The notes under the pieces were generated by a model. The model saw only the letters and a list, made by a program, of their open reading frames with translations. It was not told where the DNA came from and did no database searches. Shown here piece after piece: positions 56,028-63,975 of a stretch of DNA of 64,000 nt; the first letter of the stretch is position 1, and each line of letters begins with the position of its first letter. Origin of the DNA: Rhodospirillales bacterium 70-18 (lineage in GTDB: Bacteria > Pseudomonadota > Alphaproteobacteria > Acetobacterales > Acetobacteraceae); assembly GCA_001899585.1 (NCBI GenBank), contig MKWE01000031.1, forward strand, positions 416,390 through 480,389, read 5' to 3'. The position numbers and the translations under genes are program-made.

Positions 56028-57677
56028 ATGCCGCGCCAAACCACGGCGGACGCCACGCTGGACAGCCTGAACGCCCATGGCATCGACACGGTCTATGCCC
56101 TGCCCGGCGTGCACAACGACCATCTGTTCGACGCCATCCACCAGTCGGACGGCCGCACCCGCGTGCTGCACACCCGCCACGAGCAGACCGCCGGCTACAT
56201 GGCGCTCGGCGCCGCCCTGGCCACCGGCCGGCCGCAGGCCTTCGCTGTGGTGCCCGGCCCGGGCATCCTGAACGCCTCGGCGGCCCTGCTGACGGCCTAC
56301 GGCACCGGCGCCCCGGTGCTGGCGTTGGTCGGCCAGATCCCGTCGGACGCGATCGACCGCGGCTGGGGCCAGTTGCACGAACTGCCCGACCAGCTCGGCC
56401 TGCTGCGCCACATCACCAAACACGCCGCCCGCATCACCGGGCCGGCCGACGCGCCGGGGCTGGTGGCCGAGGCGGTGCGCGCGGCGCTGTCCGGCCGCAC
56501 CCGGCCGGTGGCGCTGGAATGCGCGATCGACATCTGGGGCCTGGCCGGGGAAACCACGCCCGCCGCGCCGCTGCCGCCCACCCGCCCGCCGGTGGACCCG
56601 GACGCCATCGCCCGCGCCGCCGCCCTGCTCGGCCGCGCCAGGCGCCCGCTGATCCTTGCCGGCGGCGGCGCGCTGGGCGCGGGGCCGGAGCTGCTGGCGC
56701 TGGCCGAACTGCTCGGCGCCCCGGTCGGCACCTATCGGCGCGGGCGCGGGGTGATCCCCACCACCCACCCCCTCGCGGTCTCGCTGCCGGTGGCCCACCG
56801 GCTCTGGCGAGAAGCCGACCTGGTGCTGGGCGTCGGCACGCGCATGCACATGCCGCAGGCCAACTGGGGCACCGACTCCGACATGGCCATCATCCGCCTG
56901 GACATCGACGCCGAGGAGCATAACCGCTTCCGCCGCCCGGACTGCGCCATCCTGGCCGACGCCGCCGAGGGCCTGCGCGCCCTGCTGGCCGTCCTGCCGG
57001 CCCGCATGGACGCCCGCGCCCCCCGCGAGGACGTGGCCGCCGAGCAGGCCTGGTTCGCCGAACGCATCGCCCGCCAGGAGCCGCAGATGGGGTTCCTCCG
57101 CGCCATCCGCGCCGCCCTGCCCGAGGACGGCGTGGTCGTCGAGGATGTGACGCAGGTCGGCTTCATGGGCCGGCTGGCCTTCGAGGTGGCGGCGCCGCGC
57201 CGCTACATCTCGCCCGGCTATCAGGACAATCTCGGCTGGGGCTACGGCACCGCGCTGGGGGTGCAGGCCGCCCTGCCGGGCCGCGCGGTGGTGGCGATCT
57301 GCGGCGATGGCGGCTTCATGTACCAGGCGCAGGAGCTGGCCACCGCCATGCACCACAGGCTGCCGCTGGTGGCCATCGTGTTCGACGATGGCGGCTTCGG
57401 CAATGTCCGCCGCATCCAGGCCGAGCGCTTCGGCAGCCGCCTCATCGCCGCCGACCTGACCAACCCCGATTTCGTGCGCTTCGCCGAAAGCTTCGGCATG
57501 GCCGCCTTCCGCGCCCGCACCGCGGCGGAGCTGGAACGCGCCCTGCGCGAGGCGCTGGTCCTGCGCGCGCCGGCGCTGATCCATGTGCCGGTGGGTGAGA
57601 TGCCGAGCCCGTGGGACATGCTGGCCCTGCCCCGCGTCCGCGGCTTCCAGGAGGCATGGCGGCCGAACCTGCCGTAG
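56028..57677 (+). CDS. Thiamine diphosphate-dependent enzyme of the acetolactate synthase-like family
   Basis: A 549-residue three-domain ThDP enzyme. The N-terminal Pyr domain has the cofactor-activating E52 (HTRHEQTAGYMA); a central Rossmann-like domain follows; the C-terminal PP domain has GDGGFMYQAQELATAM and then VFDDGGFGNVRR, in which the usual N-N/N-D of the magnesium site is D-D. It decarboxylates or ligates 2-keto acids; close functional choices (acetolactate synthase, glyoxylate carboligase, aryl-pyruvate decarboxylase) cannot be separated. GGAGGA before the ATG at 56028 decides the start. It is divergent from the Liv operon. Confidence 0.87.
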   Translation: MPRQTTADATLDSLNAHGIDTVYALPGVHNDHLFDAIHQSDGRTRVLHTRHEQTAGYMALGAALATGRPQAFAVVPGPGILNASAALLTAYGTGAPVLALVGQIPSDAIDRGWGQLHELPDQLGLLRHITKHAARITGPADAPGLVAEAVRAALSGRTRPVALECAIDIWGLAGETTPAAPLPPTRPPVDPDAIARAAALLGRARRPLILAGGGALGAGPELLALAELLGAPVGTYRRGRGVIPTTHPLAVSLPVAHRLWREADLVLGVGTRMHMPQANWGTDSDMAIIRLDIDAEEHNRFRRPDCAILADAAEGLRALLAVLPARMDARAPREDVAAEQAWFAERIARQEPQMGFLRAIRAALPEDGVVVEDVTQVGFMGRLAFEVAAPRRYISPGYQDNLGWGYGTALGVQAALPGRAVVAICGDGGFMYQAQELATAMHHRLPLVAIVFDDGGFGNVRRIQAERFGSRLIAADLTNPDFVRFAESFGMAAFRARTAAELERALREALVLRAPALIHVPVGEMPSPWDMLALPRVRGFQEAWRPNLP

Positions 57678-57746
57678 GCTGGCCCGAGGCCTTGATCCAT
57701 CGCTTGAGGGTGCTATGGATTTTGATGAAGAAAATAAAGGAAGAAT

Positions 57747-57876
57747 CTTCTTTTTCTGAAGAAAAAGAAGCAAAAAGACTTCATCAGCGCGGCGCGGCTT
57801 CGAACGCGAGCGCCCTGGTGCCACAGGGGCGAAACCCGGATAAACGTTTTTTGGTTCTTTTTTTTCAAAAAAGAAC
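57747..57876. repeat. Two-hairpin intergenic repeat, copy 5 (diverged centre)
   Basis: First hairpin CTTCTTTTTC/GAAAAAGAAG (57747-57770), followed by CAAAAAGACTTCATCAGCG, an 80-bp unrelated centre, and second hairpin GTTCTTTTTTTT/AAAAAAGAAC (57854-57876) preceded by ACGTTTTTTG. The end hairpins are kept while the inner inverted cores have drifted, which suggests the hairpins are the conserved part. Confidence 0.75.
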
Positions 57877-57949
57877 GCTTCCTGCTTCCTTCTTTTCCGG
57901 CTCTGCTTCACGCAAGTTCATAACACCCTCTAGCAGCCGGGCGAATGAT

Positions 57950-57992
57950 CGACCGGTCGAAGGCAGCAAGGCTGGGCTCTGCCCAGCCTTGC
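57950..57992. repeat. Dispersed palindromic repeat, second copy of the CGAATGAT module
   Basis: CGAATGATCGACCGGTCGAA (57951-57970) matches the module at 34481 with a few changes. It leads into a perfect 12-bp stem GCAAGGCTGGGC/GCCCAGCCTTGC (57966-57992, loop TCT). It is placed between convergent transcription units and lacks a T-run, so it resembles a REP-like element more than a classic terminator. Confidence 0.7.
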
Positions 57993-58018
57993 TCATCCTA
58001 CGAGGCGACCGCCCGCAA

Positions 58019-59447
58019 TCAGAAGCGGCTGCTGAACTTCAGCATGCCCTGATGCGCCGCATAGTGGTCGCTTCTCTGAAAATAGTCGTAGACCGCTTCG
58101 AGAGACCACGTCCTGGCCGAGCAGGTGCAGGAGAGGATCGTCAGGCCGGCGCCGAGATTGCCCGTGTCGTTGGCCGTCTTCAGGCCACGCGTCGTGAACG
58201 ACGCTCCGGTCGCCGCCGTGAATGCGGAGGTTTGCCGCGCCACCGGGTTTGCGAGTTCATGCAGCCATTTGGCATGGACCTCGGGCACGAAGGACAGGTC
58301 GCGATGCACGAAGGCGCGCGACACCTTCACGCCCAGGCCGGACTCCAGGAAATCGTAGCTCTGCGAGCGCGTCGTCAGGTTGACGCTGCCGGCGCCCGAC
58401 TCCGTGTAGCCGCCCAGGTTGGCGTGGGTGTACTGCAACGACGCCAGCGGCGTCACGGTCATGCCGTTGGTCACGAAATCATATCCCGTGGTCGCGAACG
58501 CCGTGTAATCCTGGCCGGAATACTTGGCGCGCGCCGAGCGATCCACCCCCGGGAAGGCGATCCGCCGCGTGCCGGTATAGTCGTTCAGCCCGGCCGACAG
58601 GTCGCCATACACATACCAGGGGCCCCTGCCGGTGGCCGACATAGGCGGTCACCTGGTAGCTGTTGAACTCGGTGCGGCTGTCGGAGCCCTTGCTGTCGAT
58701 GGGGCTTTTCGATGCGCCGACACCCAGCCCGACCACCGTGTTGGCGTCGATCGCGCGGTCATAGCCGACCATCCCGCCGGCGATGCTGGCGTGGTAGCCG
58801 GCCAGCCCCCGCGCGCGCCCTGGTTGGCGGAATAGCCGAGGCCCCGCAGCCACCAGCCGCTGCGGGGCTCGCCGCCGCCGCATACAGGCGTCTTGCCGTT
58901 GGCCTGCGCCTGGTCGTCCCGCGGCGCGACCGGGCGCACAGCGCGTTCTCCAGGTGGGACATCCACAGGTCCTGGAACTGGCGGGTCACCTGGAAGGTCA
59001 CCTGCGGCGTCGCCAGCGAGGCGGAGGACGGCGCCAGCTGCGCCACCGCGTTCACCACCGCCACCGGGTCCGAGAGCGCGTTGACACGCTGCCGCCGCCC
59101 AGCGACAGCGTACCGGTGTTCGCCCCCGCCGTGGTGGTGAGCGCGCCGATCACGGTGGTGTTCGGCGTCAGGCTGATCACGCCGTCGGCGGCGAAATTCG
59201 TCGCGGTCACGTTGGTGCTGCCGCTGAGGAAGTTCACCGCGCCGGTTCCGGTGACATCCAGCGTGGTGGCGAAGACCGGGCCCACGAAGTTCACCGCGGT
59301 GCCGGCGTTGCCGCCGGACAGGTTCAGCAGGAACGGCCCGCCCGGCTGGGTGACGCCGATGGCGCCGAACACGGTGGAACTGCTGTTGAACACGATGTTG
59401 CCCTGGCTGGAGGCCGCGGCGAGCAGGAGGGTCGGGATGGGTTTCAT
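58019..59447 (-). pseudogene. Autotransporter gene broken by at least four frameshifts
   Basis: Reading from ATG 59447 gives MKPIPTLLLAAAS and a short Gly/Thr/Asn-rich passenger (FLSGSTNVTATNFAADG). The coding frame then shifts near 59080, 58935, 58820 and 58625. The pieces read AVVNAVAQLAPSSASLATPQ, PRSGWWLRGLGYSANQGA, GYHASIAGGMVGYDRAIDA and the barrel end GPWYVYGDLSAGLNDYTGTR to KFSSRF. Together they form the C-terminal autotransporter beta-barrel (about 280 residues) ending in phenylalanine. The signal peptide looks shortened, and the passenger is only about 130 residues. The intact barrel ending suggests recent decay, unless the shifts are assembly errors. Confidence 0.85.
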
Positions 59448-59864
59448 GGGGATGGCACCTTCGGTTGACGGTTCAAGGGCTGCCTGAAGGTGCGGCAGTG
59501 GCGCGAGCGAAACATGTCGTCCGCCGCAGGCAGGGCGAGTGGTATCGGCCGCACGATGAAAGTATCCAACAAACTCGTCTGGAACTGGACACGCATGACT
59601 TGGATCGACACGGCCAGGCATTCTTCATTCTGATCGATCTCATGGCTTGCACGTCGAATTTGTAACCGGAGAATATTGGCTAAAAACCTTATCTAACCGT
59701 GGGTAACTTATTCTAGTGTCGGAAAATACCCATGTAACCGCGCCCGATTCCCGCCGGCCGCACATCGTGGCCGCTCCCCGCAAGCGGCCTTCCGGCCCGG
59801 CCCTTGCCTTGCCCGCCCCTCGCATGCCCAAAATCGGCCAACGCCATCGACAAGGACCCACGCC
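59448..59864. other. Gene-free A+T-richer leader of the RidA-ACAD operon
   Basis: No coding sequence was found in these 417 bp. The middle (59650-59740) is A+T-rich, with TTATCTAACCG and TTATTCTAG segments that could belong to a promoter for the plus-strand operon. No palindromic operator was recognised. Confidence 0.5.
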
Positions 59865-60248
59865 ATGCAGCGACGCGACATCAACGCCCCCGACGGCCCC
59901 GCCCCGGCCGGCGCCTATTCCCAGGCGGTCGAGGTCAGCGGCGCCAGCCGCACCCTGTATCTCAGCGGCCAGGTCGGCGTCGGCGCGGACGGCCAGGTGC
60001 CGGAGGACGCCACCGCCCAGGCAAGGCTGGTCTGGGCCAACATCCAGGCGCAGCTGCGCGCCGCCGGCATGACGCTGGACAACCTGGTCAAGATCACCAC
60101 CATCCTGCCCAACCACGCCGACCTCGCCGCCACCCGCGTCGCCCGCACCGAGGCGCTGGGCGAGCGCAAGCCGGCCAGCACGCTGATCATCGGCGGCCTT
60201 GCCAGCCCGGCCTGGAAGATCGAAATCGAGGCCATCGCCTACGCCTAA
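59865..60248 (+). CDS. RidA/YjgF-family protein without the catalytic arginine
   Basis: A 127-residue Rid-family protein that should form a trimer with clefts between subunits. It has the opening PAPAGAYSQAVEV, LYLSGQVGV, NLVKITTILPN and the closing KIEIEAIAYA. In true RidA enamine/imine deaminases an arginine follows the KPA(S/R) turn; here the segment is ERKPASTLIIGGL, so the arginine is absent and deaminase activity is unlikely. AAGGA precedes the ATG. It heads the operon with an acyl-CoA dehydrogenase (13 bp gap), suggesting a role with a carbonyl or CoA metabolite. Confidence 0.9.
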   Translation: MQRRDINAPDGPAPAGAYSQAVEVSGASRTLYLSGQVGVGADGQVPEDATAQARLVWANIQAQLRAAGMTLDNLVKITTILPNHADLAATRVARTEALGERKPASTLIIGGLASPAWKIEIEAIAYA

Positions 60249-60261
60249 GAGGAGCTAAACC

Positions 60262-61485
60262 GTGGATTTCTCCCTCTCCCCCCCGATCGAGGCGATGCGC
60301 AAGCGCGTCCGCGACTACGTAAACGACCGGCTGATCCCGCTGGAATCCGACCCGGCCAGCTACGACCACCACGAGAACATCGCCCACGGCCTGTTGCAGG
60401 AAATCCGCAAGGAAACCCGCGCCATGGGCATCTGGGCTCTGCAATCGCCCAAGGCGCGCGGCGGCGGCGGGCTGAAGATGGCCGAGCAGGCGGTGCTGTA
60501 CGAGGAGATGAACCGCTCCATCTTCGGCCCCGTCTCGTTCAACTGCTCGGCGCCCGACGACGGCAACATGCGGGTGCTGGCGCAGGTGGCCACCTCGGCG
60601 CAGCAGGACCGCTGGCTGCAGCCGATCATTGACGGGCGGATCAACTCCTCCTTCGTGATGACCGAGCCGATGGACGAGGACGGCGCCGGCTGCGGCTCCG
60701 ACCCCTCGCTGACCAACACCGAGGCCACGCGCACCAACACCGGCTGGGTGGTGCGCGGGCGCAAATGGTTCATCACCGGGGCGGAAACCGCCACCCACTT
60801 CATCCTGATCGCCCGCACCTCGCCCGATACCCGCAAGGGCCTGAGCGCGTTCATGTTCCACCGCGACACACCGGGCTGGCGGATCGTCCGGCGCATCCCG
60901 ATCATGGGGCCGGAGGAGCATGGCGGGCATTGCGAGATCGCGTTCGACGGCCTGGAAATCCCCGACGAGGACCGGCTGATGGAGGTGGGCGACGGGCTGA
61001 AACTCACCCAGATCCGCCTCGGCCCGGCCCGGCTCACCCACTGCATGCGCTGGACCGGGCTGGCCCGCCGCTCGATCGAGATCGCGCAGGACTACGTGCA
61101 GAAGCGCCGCAGCTTCGGCGGCCGGCTGATCGACCATGAAAGCGTGCAGACGCTGATCGGTCAGGCGGGCATGGAAATCCAGATCGGCCGGCTGCTGACC
61201 ATGAACGCCGCCTGGGCGCTGGACCAGGGCAGCTTCGCGCGCAAGGAGGTCTCCATGGCCAAGGTCGTGGTGGCCGACGCGCTGCACAAGGCGGCCGATA
61301 CCGCGCTGCAATTGCTCGGCGCGCGCGGCTATTCCAAGGACACGGTGATCGAATGGATCTACCGCTACGCCCGGCAGGCGCGGCTGGTGGATGGCGCGAG
61401 CGAGGTGCACCGGATGGTACTTGCCAACACCATGATGCGCGAAGGCGTTGATTTCTTTAGCTGGAACGCCGCGCCGCATGGATAA
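60262..61485 (+). CDS. Acyl-CoA dehydrogenase family protein (ACAD10/11-like)
   Basis: A 407-residue FAD enzyme. It contains the acyl-CoA dehydrogenase blocks FVMTEPMDEDGAGCGSDPS, GWVVRGRKWFITGAE, the substrate-binding segment RRSFGGRLIDHESVQ and LLGARGYSKDTVIEWIYRYA with a late RLVDGASEVHRM. The start is GTG at 60262, supported by GAGGAG. Its stop overlaps the next gene by 8 bp; that gene is an APH-fold kinase, the same pair that is fused in eukaryotic ACAD10/ACAD11. Those enzymes act on 4-hydroxyacyl-CoAs by way of phosphorylation, so a similar two-step route is a reasonable inference here. Confidence 0.92.
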   Translation: MDFSLSPPIEAMRKRVRDYVNDRLIPLESDPASYDHHENIAHGLLQEIRKETRAMGIWALQSPKARGGGGLKMAEQAVLYEEMNRSIFGPVSFNCSAPDDGNMRVLAQVATSAQQDRWLQPIIDGRINSSFVMTEPMDEDGAGCGSDPSLTNTEATRTNTGWVVRGRKWFITGAETATHFILIARTSPDTRKGLSAFMFHRDTPGWRIVRRIPIMGPEEHGGHCEIAFDGLEIPDEDRLMEVGDGLKLTQIRLGPARLTHCMRWTGLARRSIEIAQDYVQKRRSFGGRLIDHESVQTLIGQAGMEIQIGRLLTMNAAWALDQGSFARKEVSMAKVVVADALHKAADTALQLLGARGYSKDTVIEWIYRYARQARLVDGASEVHRMVLANTMMREGVDFFSWNAAPHG

Positions 61486-62476
61486 GGCGGCGCTCACCGC
61501 CTGGCTGCGGGCGGCCACCGGCTGGGCGGATTTGGCGATCGGGGGGATGGCGCTGCTCTCGGGCGGCGCCATCCAGCAGAACTGGCGGCTGGATGCCACC
61601 GCCGGCGGGCGCGTCCATGCCTGGGTGCTGCGCACCGACGCGCCGGCCACACTGGCCGCCAGCCGCTCGCGGGCCGAGGAATTTCAACTGCTTAAGGCGG
61701 CCTTCGCGGCCGGGGTGACGGTGCCGGAGCCGCTGTACCTGTGCGCGGACCGGGGGGTGATCGGCGCCCCGTTCTTCGTGATGCGGCGGGTGGAGGGCAT
61801 CACCGCCGGCCACCGCATCGTGCGCAGCGAGACGCTGGGCGGCGGGCGGGCGGCGCTGGTGGCGGCGCTCGGGCGGGAGCTGGCGCGCATCCATGCCATC
61901 CGGCCGCCGCGCGAAGAGCTTCGATTTTTGGGGAATCCACCCCTGAATCCGGCGCAAACCTACCTGCTGGAGATGCGAAACGCCCTCGATTCCGCCCCGA
62001 TTCCGCGCCCGATGCTGGAGTGGGGGCTGCGCTTCCTGGAGCGGAACGCGGCCCCTCCAGGTGAGATAGTTATGTGTCATAACGACTTTCGCACCGGCAA
62101 CTACATGGTCGCCGAGGCCGGCATCACCGGCATCCTGGACTGGGAATTCGCCGCCTGGGGCGACCCGCACGCCGATATCGGCTGGCTGCTGGCGCGCTGC
62201 TGGCGCTTCGGTGGCCCCGGCGAGGTGGGCGGCGTCGGCCCGCGCGGGCCGTTCCTGGCCGCCTACGAGGCCGAATCCGGCCGCCGCACCGACCCCGCGC
62301 GCATCGCCTGGTGGCAGATCGCGGCGACCATCCGCTGGGCGGTGATCGCCATCGCCCAGGCGGACCGCCATGTGTTGGGCCGCGAGCCGAGCCTGGAACT
62401 GGCGCTGACCGGGCATATCGTGCCCGAACTGGAACTGGACGTGATGCGCGCGACCATGCCGGGGGCGGTACTGTGA
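61478..62476 (+). CDS. Aminoglycoside phosphotransferase-fold kinase (ACAD10/11 kinase-domain-like)
   Basis: A 332-residue APH-fold phosphotransferase. The catalytic loop is HNDFRTGN (aspartate base, asparagine metal ligand) and the second metal site is ILDWEFAAWGDP. The N-lobe has LLSGGAIQQNWRL. It overlaps the upstream dehydrogenase by 8 bp and the next gene by four bases (GTGA), so the three are one unit. It most likely phosphorylates the hydroxyl of a hydroxyacyl-CoA rather than an antibiotic. An ATG at 61478 is chosen over an upstream ATG at 61448 that would deepen the overlap. Confidence 0.88.
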   Translation: MDKAALTAWLRAATGWADLAIGGMALLSGGAIQQNWRLDATAGGRVHAWVLRTDAPATLAASRSRAEEFQLLKAAFAAGVTVPEPLYLCADRGVIGAPFFVMRRVEGITAGHRIVRSETLGGGRAALVAALGRELARIHAIRPPREELRFLGNPPLNPAQTYLLEMRNALDSAPIPRPMLEWGLRFLERNAAPPGEIVMCHNDFRTGNYMVAEAGITGILDWEFAAWGDPHADIGWLLARCWRFGGPGEVGGVGPRGPFLAAYEAESGRRTDPARIAWWQIAATIRWAVIAIAQADRHVLGREPSLELALTGHIVPELELDVMRATMPGAVL

Positions 62477-62802
62477 CACGCTGGGACGGCACCGAGCGCC
62501 CGGATGCGGCCGGGCTGCTGGAGATCGCGCGGGCCACGCTGCTGGCCGACATCGTGCCGAAGCTGGAGGGCGACGCGCGGTTCAAGGCGCTGATGGCGGC
62601 CAACGCCATGGCGATCGCGCAGCGGGCGTTGCGCGAGGGCAGCGGGGCGATCGACGCCGCACTCGCCCGCCTGGGCGACCCCACGGCACTGTGCGCCGCC
62701 ATCCGCGCCGGCCAGGCGGACAACGACGCCGAGACCGCCGCGGCGCTGCTGGCGCTGGCCGAGGCGCGGTGCCGGGTGAGCGCGCCGAAGGCGGTGGGTT
62801 AG
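62473..62802 (+). CDS. DUF6285-type small helical protein
   Basis: A 109-residue, Ala-rich, mostly helical protein from a GTG that overlaps the kinase stop (GTGA). The segments RPDAAGLLEIARATLLADIV and KALMAANAMAIAQRAL match proteins that regularly follow ACAD and APH-fold kinase genes. The function is not known; co-translation suggests an accessory subunit or regulator of the kinase/dehydrogenase pair. It ends the operon and converges on the next gene. Confidence 0.8.
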   Translation: MTRWDGTERPDAAGLLEIARATLLADIVPKLEGDARFKALMAANAMAIAQRALREGSGAIDAALARLGDPTALCAAIRAGQADNDAETAAALLALAEARCRVSAPKAVG

Positions 62803-62811
62803 CCGCCCAGC

Positions 62812-63534
62812 TCAGGCGTCGTCGAACGAGGTGATCAGGGGGGTGATGGTCGGCTTGAAGGCGCTGTATGAGCGCGTGGTGGCGACGGAGTTGGCCAGCA
62901 GGATGGACGTACCCAGCAGATAGGTGTTGCTGATGGTGGTGGTGCCGGTTTCCAGGATGCTGCTGTAATAGACCTTCCAGCGGCCGCCGACATGGATGTT
63001 CAGGCAGAAATACTGGTACTGCGCGGTGGTCGCGACCGTCGTGGTACGCGTGTTGACGGTGTTGAACGCATCCTCCGCCAGCTTCTTGCCCAGTTCCAGC
63101 GGCCCGGCATAGCTTTTGTAGTTGACCCGCGCCACCATGTTGCCGGGCGGCACGATGCCCAGCGCGGCGATCGATACGCCATTATTGTCGTGATAGAAAT
63201 GAAAATTGGCGCCGAAACGGTTGACCTGCAGGGCGCAGCCGTTCATGCCCCCGGTGGTGACGATCGTGCCGTCTTCCTGGCCCTGCGGCACCGTGCAATC
63301 GCCGACGCCCGGGGTGCCGTTGACATAGGGGAAAAGATAATCGCCAAACCCCTGCTTGGCGGTCAGCTTGAAGATATTGTGGCCGAGCGGCTCGCAACTC
63401 AGCAGGCAGGCGCCGCCGGTGTTCCCCGCCGTGTAGACATCGGAACCGACGACGAAGCCATACTTCGCCATCGCGGAATCCGGATCGGCGCGCAACAAGG
63501 CCAGGGCGGCATGATTGGAGGCGGGAGTCGGCAT
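62812..63534 (-). CDS. Orphan protein with Cys-x14-His spacing like CNF-type deamidases
   Basis: A 240-residue protein that I do not recognise with certainty. It lacks a signal peptide and membrane helices and is rich in Thr, Asn and Tyr. The segment GGMNGCALQVNR (C100) and FHFYHDNNG (H115) places Cys and His 15 residues apart, as in the catalytic pair of cytotoxic necrotizing factor deamidase domains (SGC...H). The third catalytic element cannot be assigned. Base composition is lower in GC than the neighbours and codon use differs, which fits transfer. The start at 63534 is favoured by an AAGG about ten bases upstream; a longer frame to 63672 is possible. Confidence 0.6.
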   Translation of the reverse strand: MPTPASNHAALALLRADPDSAMAKYGFVVGSDVYTAGNTGGACLLSCEPLGHNIFKLTAKQGFGDYLFPYVNGTPGVGDCTVPQGQEDGTIVTTGGMNGCALQVNRFGANFHFYHDNNGVSIAALGIVPPGNMVARVNYKSYAGPLELGKKLAEDAFNTVNTRTTTVATTAQYQYFCLNIHVGGRWKVYYSSILETGTTTISNTYLLGTSILLANSVATTRSYSAFKPTITPLITSFDDA

Positions 63535-63762
63535 CTTGGGGCGCCTTTCGAGTTTATCCGCGACAGAAACAGCCGCGCGGTTTCCCGTCCTGATAATTCC
63601 CCGCCTTCCGTTCGTGGAAAGCAGGCTGACGGATGTTAGCGGGCGCAGGATGGCTTCGCACTGCCAAATCAACTTGATTTGATGGTAATCTTTTTGTGCG
63701 GGATTGGCGGGGCGGCGAGTATTTTTCCGCTCTTGGCTCGGGGTGGTTCGCGGGAAGGACGA

Positions 63763-63805
63763 CGGGGCTCTGCCCCGAACCCCGCCAATGGCCGGCCCCT
63801 TGGAA
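63763..63805. repeat. REP-like GC-rich palindrome block
   Basis: CGGGGC-TCT-GCCCCG (63763-63777) is followed by ACCCCGCCAATGGCCGGCCC and CTTGG. It has the same GGGC-TCT-GCCC core as the stem at 57972-57986, so both are probably members of one dispersed repeat family. Confidence 0.55.
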
Positions 63806-63922
63806 CCCGTTGTTCAAAGGGGTCAGGATGACATCGAACGGGGGGAGCGCGGCCACGGATGGCGCGATGGCGCTGCCATTGCTCCTCGAAATGACGGGTG
63901 AGCTTGTCTGGTTCGTTCGCCT

Positions 63923-63975
63923 GATACCAAGGCCCGCAGGCGACGACTCTTCCGTCGCCTGCGGGCCTTGGTATC
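63923..63975. repeat. Perfect 23-bp inverted repeat
   Basis: The arms at 63923-63945 (beginning GATACCAAGGCCCGCAGGCG) and 63953-63975 are exact reverse complements around a seven-base loop ACTCTTC. The GC-rich 23-bp stem without mismatch is far stronger than an ordinary terminator. It may be a terminator of a gene beyond the window, a REP/MITE-like element or a recombination site. Confidence 0.9.

Larger units (their letters stand above)
57678..58018. other. Convergent intergenic region with two repeat elements
   Basis: This 341-bp gap between the ThDP gene and the autotransporter pseudogene holds no gene. It contains the fifth two-hairpin repeat (57747-57876) and a palindromic repeat with a 12-bp stem (57966-57992). 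Both could end transcription from either side. Confidence 0.7.

Noticed and set aside
63554..63856. 100-codon minus-strand frame near the window end
   Set aside because: It translates the palindromic repeat and A+T-rich promoter area; no start signal or family.
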